From: Agelaius tricolor
Taxonomy: Eukaryota; Chordata; Aves; Passeriformes; Icteridae
Reading direction: 5' to 3'
NCBI GenBank assembly: GCA_023055355.1
Contig: JALJCS010000001.1
Location: 100,611,381-100,675,380, forward strand
Length of the DNA: 64,000 bases
The notes beneath the pieces were generated by a model. It was not told the origin of the DNA. It did no database searches and saw only the letters and a list, made by a program, of their open reading frames with translations. The translations under genes and the position numbers were made by a program. The stretch's first letter is position 1, and each line of letters opens with the position of its first letter. Below, one piece after another: positions 25,056-37,300 of this stretch.

Positions 25056-28000
25056 TGTCATATAATCTAACCATTCATTTAAACTTTTCTTTCACTCAGT
25101 ATATAAAAAGGAAAACCTACAGGCTTTTTTTTTTTTGTAAGGTAGATACCACAGTCAAACTTTAAAAACCTACTTGAAAATTTGGACTAGACACAAAACC
25201 TGTAGATGGAAAAAACTATGTCAAATGAATGTCATAAAGTATCATCTATTCATCATCAAAGAAAAATTTTCTATAGCTTCAAAAGCTAAATCTGCCTTTG
25301 ACCTTCAGGGCTAATAGAACATATCTGATCCCATGTCCACAGAGCCAAAAAGAGCAGTATGTGTACCTTTAATAAGCTCTTGGATTGGGGACTGGGGCTG
25401 TGATGTGGGACCTGTAAGCTGCTGTAAAAATGCAGAACACCCTCAGACTCTATGGAAGCTAATGAGGGGCAGGGTTCATCCTTACCTTTCTGGTCAGAAG
25501 ATGAAAGCAGCATTTCTGCTCAAAGACCTTCCTAGCTAATTATGCTGTACATTTCCATGAACAAAGTATTGACCTCCCTACATCACTAGGAATTGTGTCT
25601 TCAATTTTAATAGAAACCAAATTACACTGTAAGCATCTAACTGACCACATTAACGCACGTATAACCTGGGAGATAATAGGAATAAATCATCAGATAAGTT
25701 TGATCCTATTTAGACTATTTAAAGACAAGTTCAGGCTGTAGAACATGTATAGGTATTCCTGCAATGAATATATAATAAATGGATTTAATAAAAATTAAAA
25801 TTAAACAATCATAAATTCAAATTTCTTTTCATTAGATTAATATAAGTTTCAATTATTCATTAAATGTAATTAAAAAAATAAACTATACTCTTCAAACTCC
25901 AATTGTATCTTCTTACACCGATGATTTTATAATTACAAAGGAGAATGATTCCAACAGAAAGGAAATTGTTTGCAAAAAGGTGTTAAAATTGATTTTTGTT
26001 AGGATAGCACACCAAATACATTTTAATAAAGCAGTCAGGCTGGGATTGGACACAAGATCTGTAACAGGCACATTTAAAGACTAGGTTCCATCTTCCAAAA
26101 ATAAACCACTTGTGTCGATTTTAATTATGAACTGACATCATTAAAAAGAAATGACCCTACACAATCTTGATGCAGAACATGCATACTTCATATGAAATTT
26201 CATATTACAGCTAATGCATTGCAAATAATTACCTTATTCAAGTGCTTAAACAGACTTTTTTATACTTCATAAAGAAAAATAAACATCATCATGTAGACCC
26301 AAGCTTTTATAGAAGGAATTCTGCCTCCTCTTCTCAATTCTTCCATCAGGCTCATGCCTGTTTAGTGGAAATTACTTGCAGATCTTACGTGGACATGATA
26401 TTTATTTAATAGAATTTGTATATTAAAGTGATTCACTTTTTCATTTCTGTTGCAAATCTACCTACTCTCTCATATCCTTCACTGATCACATTTTAGTCGA
26501 TGTGTTGATGATCCTGACTGTTGGTTGCACCTGAAAACCCTGCACCACCAATAGCTGGGTGCACACAGAGCACACAGAAAGACCAAGGAGCAAAATATAT
26601 CTTCTTCTTTGAACTCACAGGATTCTGAGCTGCTATTTTTTCCAGACTGTTCCCAAAATGGCCTGGCAGGATGCTAAATCATGATGCTGGAGAGCCACAG
26701 GAGAGGATGGCTGAACAGCAGCACTGGCAGTGTGCTGCCTGTCCTCTGCCCCACAGCCCCAGGTTTGGGAGTAGCACTGGGAGAGAGATTGCTGCTGCCA
26801 CCACCACTTTTCCTCTGCATTCCTGAAATCTCCCTCCCTGTACACATTTTCATCATAACAAAGCTTCACCAAGTCACCTGGGCAGGGAGGAGGAACTCAT
26901 CCAGCTTCTTTGTACTGTTGACAGTTTGTTCACATTCTGCTTATTTATCTTTTTTTAATGATGCACCCAGCATTACATAAACAGGGTAGCTAACTTCCTA
27001 ATTATATAATGTTGAGTATTAATTGATACAGTTAATTATTTATAATGCCTGCAATGTCTCTGGCCTTTGCAATTATGGCATCTGCTAATACACACAGGAC
27101 TCTATCTACAGCCTGGAATGTGAAATCACAGTACAGCCTTATTTAAAAAATGGTTTTCTGTGTGTAACCTCAAGAATGGGCTGTAAAGCAGGGCAGACCG
27201 AGATCTTTTAAGTAAATAGATTTGGAAGCAGCAAGGCAACTCAATGTAGTTTTCCCCTGACACAAGTTAAAATCATATTTTTAGTAATTTTTAAAAATAA
27301 AGCTTTCAAGTATGTATACTTTATAAAACAAAAAAAAATCACTCAGCATAAAATGATTTTTAAACCATTTTTAAATAAAATGAGCCCCTAATTGTTTTAT
27401 GTCTGTTACTTACCCTCTGCTTTTCTCTGCAGTCATTCTACTGCAACTCACTTAAAATCCAGAATAAAGGTAACTATTCTTTTAGACTGCTAGTGTGAAT
27501 TTCACTGGGTTTAATATACATTTATAGCTATTAGAACTGGAATTCTGCGCAAAATATATTTATTACTTTCCTATTTTAGCTTTATCAAAGGAATAACTTT
27601 CATCACTTGATAAGATGTCTGACATTTTGAAAGGTAAGAGCTATGTTCTCTCATAAATAACATCTTTAGGTCAAGACAATGCTATTCAGATCAAGTCAAA
27701 GCAAAGGATTGGATAAAAAAAAATCACCTCAATTCAAGGGCAAAAAAGAAACAGTTGACTGGAAAAATCTTTCCATAGCTTGTGTTAGCAAAAGAATCTA
27801 CTGGGGAAGATTTTTCTGTGCTGGTGGGGATCAAATCGCCTGTCAGGTTTCTGAAGGGACACATCAATCAGATTTGACACATTGCTGATTGCTCCATTAA
27901 ATCACCATGGTGGTCCTGATTTGTCTCATCAGGTCAGATGAATTTTCTTTTGAGGAGGCTTGAAATGGTAAACTGTTTTTCAAATTTCTTGATTGAAGAC

Positions 28001-28093
28001 TCTTCTTGTCTAATGGATCATAAAACTCTCTCCAAATAACAACATATTTTAGAACATACACTTCTGTTATGTATGCTGAATTAGCAGATATAT
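25056..28093. other. Unique AT-rich non-coding DNA
   Basis: No exon or dispersed repeat recognised. The overlapping frames at 26633-26980 on both strands lie in a short GC-richer patch and have no domain. A possible conserved element is listed separately at 26990-27150. Confidence 0.5.
26990..27150. other. Candidate conserved non-coding element
   Basis: The stretch has two TAATTA homeodomain-type cores (26999-27004, 27033-27038) and a dense run of non-repetitive words such as GCCTGCAATGTCTCTGGCC and GCAATTATGGCATCTGCTAA. It looks like the AT-rich developmental enhancers known from vertebrate gene deserts. This is a judgement on texture only; conservation cannot be seen from one sequence. Confidence 0.25.
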
Positions 28094-28283
28094 TTGTTTT
28101 TTCTTATTTCTATTTTTTTCTTTTCCCATTTTTTATTTTCTCTTTTTTTCTTTAGTGGTTTCTCTTTTTTTCTCTCTTTTTTTCTTTTCTCTTTCTCTTT
28201 TCTGTTTCTCTACCTTCACTTTCCATTTTCATCTTTCCCCTTCTCTTTTCCATCTCATCTCTCATTTCTCGCATATTTTCCTC
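28094..28283 (+). repeat. Polypyrimidine (T/C) tract, about 190 bases
   Basis: Nearly every base is T or C, in irregular TTTTTC, TTTCTC and CCTT units with only scattered purines. The two apparent open frames (28094-28300 plus, 28152-28502 minus) are low-complexity Phe/Ser and Lys/Arg/Glu translations of it. Confidence 0.92.
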
Positions 28284-28290
28284 TATTAAA

Positions 28291-29439
28291 AGCTGCATAG
28301 GATATTCAAAAAGATAAGTACATTTCCTAAAGTTGTCTATTAAATTTAGGTCAGAGAAAAAGAAGGAAAAAAAATCAGATAACTCTGGAGAACAATAAAG
28401 CTTTGAGAATGCAGAGGTTTCCTCTGACAAAGTACCTCTGAGACATGTATTATATAATTTCATTATGTTCCTGGGTTTTCTATTAACATTTTTCATGTGC
28501 ACCCAGAGCTTTGGATGTATGAATATTTAAACAATCTAAAGAAATGAATAAATTAAGTGATCAAAAGTTTAAATATTCCTCCCTTGACTTTTGCCACAGA
28601 TAGGGATGTGGTAGTCTCAAATCCATATTTGAACAGATTATGCTCATACTTGATGTGGCACTGGGAAGATGACTTTTTGTTGGCATGACCTTGGTACCCC
28701 TTAGATGGAAACTTGAGGACAAACCTGTGACCCATCACCTGCCTGATTTGAAATTCTCTGGAAATAAACCTGCTGTTGACATTTCAACATGGATGCTTTC
28801 CTCTTCAGTCAGCATAAAGAAACATCACAGCACATAACACTTCCTGGTTGCCTACATTTAATCTATACAATCTCTATTTCAACACCTCCAACAGCTATTT
28901 AACTTAAAATCCCAGTCTCTGTTAAAAGCAACTTATATTTCTACCTGCAGTGATTCCCTTTGAGACAGTTCAGTTAAAATCAGAAGACCACAAAAATAAA
29001 CAAGTAAATGAATAAATAGATAAAGGTTAAAAAATTTGGAGGCTCTACAAGCTGGCTCATGTGTCTTTTTAATCAATGGCCTTTCTGAGGGGCTATCCTT
29101 CCATACAATGTGAGTAAACCATTCCTGATCAATCAGGAGCCAGTGCAAACAATCATTATGGATACGGATGGGGGATATTGACACAAGACTCATTTAAGGG
29201 GTAAGTAAAGGAGTTAATTATGCAGCAAAGCAGCCTGTCAGTCAGCGTTTTCCCTGATTTGCTTTTGCCCAAGATAATAACTGGCACTGTGGGTTTCTCA
29301 TCTGCATCTACTTCCTTCTACTACAGAGTAGCATAAAAAAGATATATTCCCCAGAAAGGATATGCACAGGAGAGGCAGAGGGACACTGTGTAGACTGCTC
29401 TGAAAAAGGAAAGTAACTTTCTCCCTAGCATCTTTCCAT
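28291..29439. other. Unique non-coding DNA
   Basis: Nothing recognised. Open frames are short and domain-free. Confidence 0.5.
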
Positions 29440-29960
29440 CTGCCTGTCACAGCAGGAGGCCCACACATTATCTGGGTATGCCTGATGGTAATCAGCCAGC
29501 TCGATTTCTCTATAAATATGCCCTGTACTGCTCTTGGTGGGACTGCGTAGGCACACAGTTTGTGGTAACTGGGAGTGGGGCTGTGGCTGAGCCTCACCCC
29601 CAATGGGCACAGCTGTGAGCAGCAGGTGAGCAGCACTGACAGCAATGAGACAGGGAGCTCCCAGGGGCACTGACCAACACCAAAAGGAACAGAGGGCACT
29701 CAGGTGCAATGCATCAGCATGAGGGGTATAAAAGGGTGGGCAAAAGAACAGGAAGGGCAGATGCCTGAAGCCTTTTATGTGATATGAGGTTACTGTGTCT
29801 GGGCAGATGCCTGAAGCCTTCTGATGTGGTTTGGTATGGTGTTACTCTGTATGGGTGGAAGCCTTCTGCAATTGTATGGTGATATTCTGTATATTGTGGC
29901 TGTCTCTGCTGTGACAGGACTGGCCTTGAACCCAGCTTGTTTTTGCAGCATAGCTAGGAT
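29440..29960 (+). mobile_element. LTR-like segment with TATA box and tandem units, family not identified
   Basis: A GC-richer segment with a clean TATA box (GGGGTATAAAAGGG, TATAAA at 29727-29732) is followed about 25 bases later by three imperfect tandem units. This promoter-then-repeat layout, and phrases such as AACAGGAAGGGCAGATGCC, suggest a solo retroviral LTR on the plus strand. I could not place its ends or a polyadenylation signal. It could also be a unique promoter-like sequence. The minus-strand frames at 29298-29709 have no recognisable content. Confidence 0.35.
29755..29892 (+). repeat. Three imperfect tandem units (46, 50 and 42 bases)
   Basis: Unit 1 (29755-29800) and unit 2 (29801-29850) both start GGGCAGATGCCTGAAGCCTT. 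Unit 3 (29851-29892) starts ATGGGTGGAAGCCTTCTG. Each ends in a GGTxxTxTTCTGT-like phrase. Length and identity drop from unit 1 to unit 3. Confidence 0.85.
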
Positions 29961-32900
29961 GTGCTAAGCCTCAGATGCACAGACTGGAAGGCAAAGCAAG
30001 TCAAAGGTCCCTAAGACATTTATTGTGTACCCACCTTGTGAGAAATGAATGCGCCAAAAGTGGGGATTCAATTAGGAAGCTGGTACACACAGAGGCTAAA
30101 GACAGATCTCTTAATTGGATGATTAAGCATGTAGCAACAAGAGCTGCTTTTCCCCAGGAGGTTTATGTTTCAACAAATACATCACTTTGCATAAGGGAAA
30201 GCATTGCTGCAGCTCACCTCTGCTGGAATAGCTTTCCATTATGATAATGGTTATGTCCCATTGCAACTGGCTTATGGAATTAAATAGAAAGCTGGAAAAT
30301 ATGCAGACCATTACTGGCAATGGCACAACAGCTGCTGTCTGACTGCTTTTGACTGAATCTCTAGTTTAGCACAATCTTACTAAATTTAGTTGGGTGTATT
30401 TGAGGAAGACTACTCTGCTTATGGAGTGTTAAGAGTGGATCATAGCACCTGACAACTCTGGTTGCAGACTCTTAATTTCTGCTTCAGCAGAAGTGGATTG
30501 ACTAATTATTAAGTCTATGTCTGATCCATGGAAGAAATTATCAAATATTTGGAAAAGGTAATAAGTTTTCTTCTCAGAGTGAAAAATCAGAGAACACAGC
30601 AGGGCCATCACATCCTAATGATGGATACCTGTCAGGGTAATTAATAACAAATGTACGTCCTTGTATCTGCTAAAAATTAGTGAAGGTGTTGTATCAGACC
30701 TTGTATTAAAAGTGCTAAGTATAGAGAATGCCAACAAATGCGCAACAGCTTTTGTGCCAATGCAATTTTGAGAAGTATCAACTCTGTTTCCTGTGTGCCT
30801 GACACATATGCTTACAAGAAACCAGCTCTTTACAAAATTGACTGAGCTCTATTGAAGTCTTAATTCTAGTTTTTAGGTAGAATAGCCCTGAGGTTCAATT
30901 CAATATAACGCATCTGAGAATCCCCAAAAGACAGAACCTTGCCCTTTGCTTCATCAAAGAGCTAGCCTGAGATGAGGAAACAAAGAAAGAGTTACATGTG
31001 GTGTTTAGTCAGCATTTTCATCTCCTTATCCAAGGCAATGTTTGTTTGCTCTTGGTCCAGCTTTCTGGTTGCGACCTGCAGCCCTATCCCCATGAGAAAA
31101 GAAAACCAAACTATGCTATGAGCATATCTGCGCATAGCCTTGCCCTATTTTTGTTCAAAACATTGTAAGAGTGAGCACATTCATGAATTCAGTTTCAATA
31201 AACAAGTCCCTGAACATTTAAATAAAGCATGCAAAAGTGGTATTATCAAAAAGATGGTTAAAGACTCTAAGTCTCTAAAAACTAGAGATTTAGAACTGTT
31301 GGTAGGTATTGCAAATACTTCGGTTATAAATCACTGAGATATGGATGTGTGGTCCTACATTTTCCTTGTAACATAGGGATTCTTGAAACTTTATTCTAAG
31401 CATGTGCAGGTTTGTGCACTTCTGTTTTTATCTCTGGCTTTCATATTTATAAGATGTGTTTGCATTTTGAATGATCTGATTTTTCACTTGATGTTTGTTT
31501 AGTATTCACTTTGATTTTGACACTTTTGGTATGTCATTTGAGTTATACACACTCCAAGGACTTAAGCCATCACTTTGGTATTTTAAATGTTTAAATATTA
31601 TGTGAAATATTTCCTTGAAGAAACAGTAGCTGTATTTCAATTTGACTTTTCAGCTGTAGCTGCCAGTGTATATCAACCCTGTAAAGAGTACAAAATATGG
31701 GCAAGTTCGAATGGGAAAAAGTAATTTGTTTGAAACTTAATCGAGTGGAAAAGAAAGAAAACACTTAAAGTGTTAGTTATTACAAAAGTATAAATTGAGA
31801 AAAGTGGTTTTTACACTTGAAATTAGAACTTCCAATTATGGTACACAGTAATTTCACAGCTTTCATCTTCTAAAGGACAGTACTTTAATTACTTTGTGTT
31901 TTCAGGCTTCATCTCATAGACACAATGTAATAATTACACCATATTCCTACACAGAATATTATGTACACTATCTCCTCTTAAAGAACTATTATTAACAGGA
32001 AGCTTCAAATAGTGATGCTCCTGTAGACTAGACCAATTTGGCTGGTATGTCACACAGAGAAATTCTTTGCTTTAACTTTGTGTTAGCATTCTCTCTTATG
32101 TCCCTGTGTAATCCTGTGATATCTCCTAGCTATTTGCTTTTCCAGCCTTGTCCACTCAGCTCACCTTTCCTCCCGGTTTAGTCTCCCTCTTCTTCTCCCT
32201 TTCCCAGTCCTCTGTCACATACACATTTATCCCATTAGTAATCATCACAAAAATCATGTGAATTTATGAGCCTTCAGTGAAATTTGGTGGAACCTGGTTG
32301 GGTGATTCATTTTATTAAAAGAAAGACAAGTAAGTGAAAACAGACAAATGGGCAGTGTAATTACAGAGGCCTGTTTGTTTGGGAAATTAAGATACAAGGC
32401 TCATAATTTTAAAGACTACAGCAAGATGAGTTTTGAAGGTATATAAATGATATCTCAGTGTAGACCATTTCCTATTCTCTTTGGTGAAAGATCTTCAGTA
32501 CAAGAAAAGAAGAATGCTGACAAGACACAAATACTCTTTTAAAGAGATTGCTGATAGCAGGTACACCACTTCTCCTGCATCAGCTGATACAAGAGGAGCT
32601 ATGCCTCAGGGTACTAATTCATTTATTTATTAAACCTTAGCAGTTTATCTATCACAACTGATTCAATACTTTATGAACAATATAAATAGGAAAGATACTT
32701 TCTGACATTTCTGTTTATTGTTCAGTTCCAGGCAATAAAAGCTGGGTTAAGGAAAAAAAAATATTGTTTTGTTCATGGAAACTTTTTTATATTTCTATGG
32801 CGGATAGATAGAAAGAATCAATTTGCTTTCATAATTTTAATTTAACAAAGATAATGGAAATTGAAAGTTGAAGATTTCACAGTTTTCACTGCTGATGGCT

Positions 32901-33434
32901 GCAATTGGAAATCCTCCTAACCCTGAAAAACCCTCTCAGAAGTCAATCTCTCTTAGCAAGAATGCTGTGTCTTTGGAACTTGGAGATAAGTTTTGACACA
33001 GAATAAGATAACTATTGTCACAAACACATTAAAAAGCTTTTAATTTTTAACACAGCAGTGTCATGGTACACTAGTTGTTTTAAAGCTAATGAAAGATCTC
33101 AATTATGGACACAATGTGCAGTTAGGAGCTCAATATATGCATGTGATGGACTGCCATATTTCTAAATGTACTGCTAATCTAAAATTTCTAAATAACTACC
33201 ATAGTGGTACTGTTCTAACTACTTGGATTAAAACCCTGACAAACAGTGTCAGAAAAGGTCACTAATTCTTCCCTTTCTTACAGTGTGCCACGTGGGACAT
33301 CACAAGCAGCTTGCCTCCAGGGTAGATTTATAGGTGGTTGTGGTTAATCCTATCCTGCTCACCTCTCCTAGAAAACATGCCTGCTCCACCTGCCTACAGC
33401 TGAGTATTTAATATTTTCTTTGTCAGCTTCTCAA
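29961..33434. other. Unique non-coding DNA
   Basis: About 3.5 kb without a recognised repeat or exon. The 89-codon frame at 29975-30244 and the 65-codon frame at 31140-31337 have no recognisable domain. Confidence 0.5.
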
Positions 33435-34360
33435 GCAAACCTCAGCAGTGTACCCTCAGCTAGTTTGAAAATGACACCAAAGCAGTAGGAGTGAAGGACT
33501 TGCCAGAGGGTCAACTTACCATGCAGAGGGACCTTGAAAAACTGGAGGAAAAGACCTACAGTAACCTCATCAAGTTCAGCAGAGGAAAGTGCAGCATCCT
33601 GAACCTCAGAAGGAACAATCCCATGAGAACCAACCAGTTGAGAAGCAGCTTGTCAGAAAAGAGCCTGGGTATACTGGTGAACACTAGGTTGAACATAAGT
33701 CAGCATATGTAAAACATATTTATATTGTTCACCCTTGCTGGAAAAAAAGGCAAAGAGTATCCTCAGGTGCAGTAGACAAAAAAAAATTCCAGTGGGTGAG
33801 TCAGGTGTTGCTTCCCCTTTGCTTAGCACTGGTGAGGCCACTCCTGGAGAGCTGTGCCCAGTTCCAGGCTCCTTGTACAAAAGAGACATGAACATTCTGG
33901 AGAGAATTCATTGAGGGGCCACCAGGATGACTAAGGGGCAGGAGCACCTCTCATATGAGGGAAGTCTGAAAGACCTGGAATTGTTCAGCGTAGAAAATAG
34001 AAGGCTTGGGGTGACCTTATACTGATAAGGTATGTAAATAGCTGAAGAACAGAGCCAGGCTCTTTTCAGTGATGACTGGTGACAGGACTAGAGACAACGG
34101 ACGCAGACTGAAACACAGGAGGTTCTGATTTCACTGGGAGGGTGGCAGAGCACTGGCACAGGTTGCCCAGGGAGGTTGTGGAGTCTCCATGCTTGGAGAT
34201 ATTCAAAAGCCATTTTGTCAAAATCCTGGGCAACTGGCTCCACATTGCCCTGATTGTGTAGAAGGGTTGGAAGAGATGATCTCCAGAGAAGCCAACCTGT
34301 ACCACTCCAACCTCCACCATTCTAACCTCAACCATTCTTTAGTTCAGTGATTCTGGGAAA
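33435..34360 (+). mobile_element. CR1 LINE, 5'-truncated, plus strand
   Basis: The sequence starts inside the reverse-transcriptase domain (GTACCCTCAGCTAGTTTG) and runs through the rest of ORF2. Recognisable blocks are CTGGTGAGGCCACTCCTGGA (33828-33847), CATATGAGGGAAG, AGCCAGGCTCTTTTCAGTGA (34052-34071) and GCCCAGGGAGGTTGTGGAGT (34165-34184). It reaches the 3' tail TTCAGTGATTCTGGGAAA. At about 925 bases it is one of the longer CR1 copies here. Frameshifts and stops break the coding part. Confidence 0.93.
33464..33712 (+). pseudogene. CR1 reverse-transcriptase fragment with mutated catalytic motif
   Basis: An open stretch of about 82 codons starts right after an in-frame TAG (33461-33463). 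It reads FENDTK, where CR1 elements have FADDTK, so the first aspartate of the catalytic pair is now asparagine (AAT, 33470-33472). It continues with GVKDLPEG, RDLEKLEE, IKFSRGKCSILNLRRNNPM and EKSLGILVN, all matching the known order of CR1 ORF2 after the catalytic motif. The stop at 33710-33712 ends the frame, and the rest of ORF2 carries on in other frames. Non-functional. Confidence 0.85.
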
Positions 34361-37300
34361 CCTTAAAAATAATTCCACTTGTCTGTGGAATCTTTGCATA
34401 AACAATCAGAGAAATGAAATCTAAGTCCTTTAGAAAGCGTGAATTTTTGTTTTTCCATTTTTCTCCTCTTTACTCAAATTCTTGTGTGAGGATCACAAAA
34501 GGTCAGAGATAGATTAGGAGTCTCAGTAAACGTGTACAAATGGTCACCTTATTTATGAACAGTGAAGAGGGCTGCATTTCCCAAAAAACAGCAGATGCTG
34601 ATAATATTTTTCCACTAAGTTGTTATAAGTCTGCCTGTTTTGTTCCTAAGTCTTTTGTGACTGAGCAGATTAAAGACAACCTGAAAGAGTATTTATATGT
34701 AAATACCATTATTTTGTATTAATTTTTAAAAAATGTGTACTTTGGCTCTAAGAATCAAACTTTGTAATTTCTAGAGTTGGAAAAACTGTATGCAGCAGCT
34801 TTTCTTTCATGCCAACAGAAGGCAGATTTAATTAGATATTTTCTTTATTCTGTTTATGCAAACCACTAGCGACCCCTAAAATTTCTTTATGTCATAGATT
34901 ATTTTTGTTTCCTCTTCTTTTCTTCTTCCTCAAGGTAAACAGGATTTACATTTGGTTATGTTTTATTTTTCTGAATATTAAATTTTGATGTGAGGTTTCC
35001 TCATTTTACTTTCATAAACCTCCAAACACCCTGCAGTTTCATTTTGCTTTCTTTGTATTTCTCATTTTTCTTTTCCACAGTACAGTTATCTCTGTTAATT
35101 GGCTATTGTTGTTCACTTTCAAGTTCTGCCTCTGTGGTTTAATTGCTGGACTGAGTGGAGAGCAACTAACAGAATTTATGCAGTGTCCAGACTTTTGACC
35201 CTGAGCAGAGACTTACTATGCAAATATTTCCCTTGAATTTTTGTACACACAAGCTTTAACCTGATTTCATTTACTCAGCTATTGCTTGAAAAGTGGTGAA
35301 TAGAAAAAAATTAAATAAATACGTATGATTATAAAACACTGTCTTGAACAGCACATACTGTTTCCTGAAGCATGGAATTGAGTAGGAATGGCAAATATTG
35401 GATTGATCCAATTTTTGCCATTCCCAGTGTGATCAGAGGAAATCTCAGCTAGCTATTTAAAGATTAAGTGGAAGATTTAGGTGAAAATATGATTTAAATG
35501 AGAGTACAACAAGCAAGCTCAGGAGAAGAAAGCATAATAGTGCAGTTTAAATCTTATGTGGGTAACAAGAACATATATCTCAGTTCTCCTAAGTACACTT
35601 TCACCTAAGCTTTAGAAAAAGCAGCATCTGGGAGAGCAATATAGAAATCTAGTTCTTGGCCTTGCTAGATTAAATCCTGACAAAGAGAGCAATTTTTTCT
35701 GTTGCAAGTTGTTATACTTACAGGTGGAGGGTTTTTTAATACATATTTTTCTGCCATCTTCTCTGCAGATAAGATAAACTGATGGATCCACCCTTGGCCA
35801 GCAGTTGTATCAGGGGGGTTTTTGGCACCTCACAAAACACACCCCTGTAGCCCAGCCTGCCCTGCCCCAACACCCCCAAAACCAAACAGCAAAATACTTG
35901 CCATGCAAAACAATACAAAACTTTAACCAGCTTATTCTCTTCCTGAATTTTGCTATTTTTTTCTCTTTCATACTACTTCACTTTTCTCCCTAAAATCCTA
36001 CTTTGGCATTTCGTGTTGAAAAAAAAGCTGCTTATACTGCTTTTTCTACAAAAGTTAATTCTTAAGAGACAGAGAGAGGCTGGTGAGTGTAAACAAGCAA
36101 TTATTAATGAATAAATTAAATGTTTTCTTAAGTTTAAGTTGAATGTAAAGAAAATCTGGTTTTATACTGTGTAGCATTCTGACGAAACTATAAAGTTAAC
36201 AACCTGAAAATAAACTATGAAAGCCAACTGATATTATCTATGAAAGAACCATCTGAGTAACTGACAGACTGACAACATCAATTGTCTCATGCCTCATAAA
36301 TAAATAGACACAGACATGCAATATAGCAGCTATTAATGTAAGAATTACTTTTTCAGAGAAAATTAAATACTGATTGTTTTTTCTAGATATTTATTAGAAG
36401 AATGTAGGTAAATGTACAGCTACTTTCATGTTATTATGATTAACAGACCAAAACATTTTCCAGCTAAATAAAATGAAAGTATTGTCTGACCCCTAGTGAA
36501 TCTTACGAACTTCTTACACAGTCCCATTAAAATCTTTACATCTCTCTTGGAACTCTGAAGGCCTTTTAAACATCCCTACTCATCCTCTGTGACACAGATA
36601 TTTGAGTCCACTATGCAACTGGACCACCAGTATCCCATCCAGAAGAGAATTTCTTCACCTGATTTAATGGCTCAAGTCTTTAGTGCAGTGAATAAAGTTT
36701 TTACTTTCATCAAAATGAGAAAAACCCATGCAAATCATATTTGTGCAATCCAAGTTTGATGAAGGATTAACTGCCAACCAGTCCTTGAATTCTGTAGCTA
36801 CTGATATAGAAGACATACATATTTTCACTGCACATTTGCCAAGAGATCAGTGCTAGTATCTGATGGTTTCATTCATAAATGGTGAAAATGTCATAAAATT
36901 TGTTAGACAGAATTCAAATGCTATTTATTTTACCTCTACTCATGCTGATATTGTACAAGAGCCATTTGTAACTTACTCTTTAATAACACATTTTTAATAC
37001 AGCACCAATCAACAGACTTGAAATATGTATTTCATAGATTCATTCTGCATCATTTATATTATACATACCTCATGAAATCTCCCAGAAAAACTATAACCAC
37101 ATTTTAACATTGGACTGCAAATCTAGGGTACTGAGCTGGTTCAAAATCTAGATCAAATGTTTGTGTAATAAGCTGACGAGCTTATGAAAAAAAATTAACA
37201 TTAATTCATTAAAAAGTCTGTGTGCTTGCCCTTACTTGCTGCCAAACTTTTCATGCTCCCTTTCCATGAAATCAAGTAATCACAGGACTTCCTCACTGGC

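Noticed and set aside
28094..28502. Phe/Ser-rich and Lys/Glu-rich frames
   Set aside because: Translations of the two strands of a polypyrimidine tract.
35385..35424. MicroRNA precursor interpretation of the hairpin
   Set aside because: Arms of 19 bases and a two-base centre are too short for a normal precursor.
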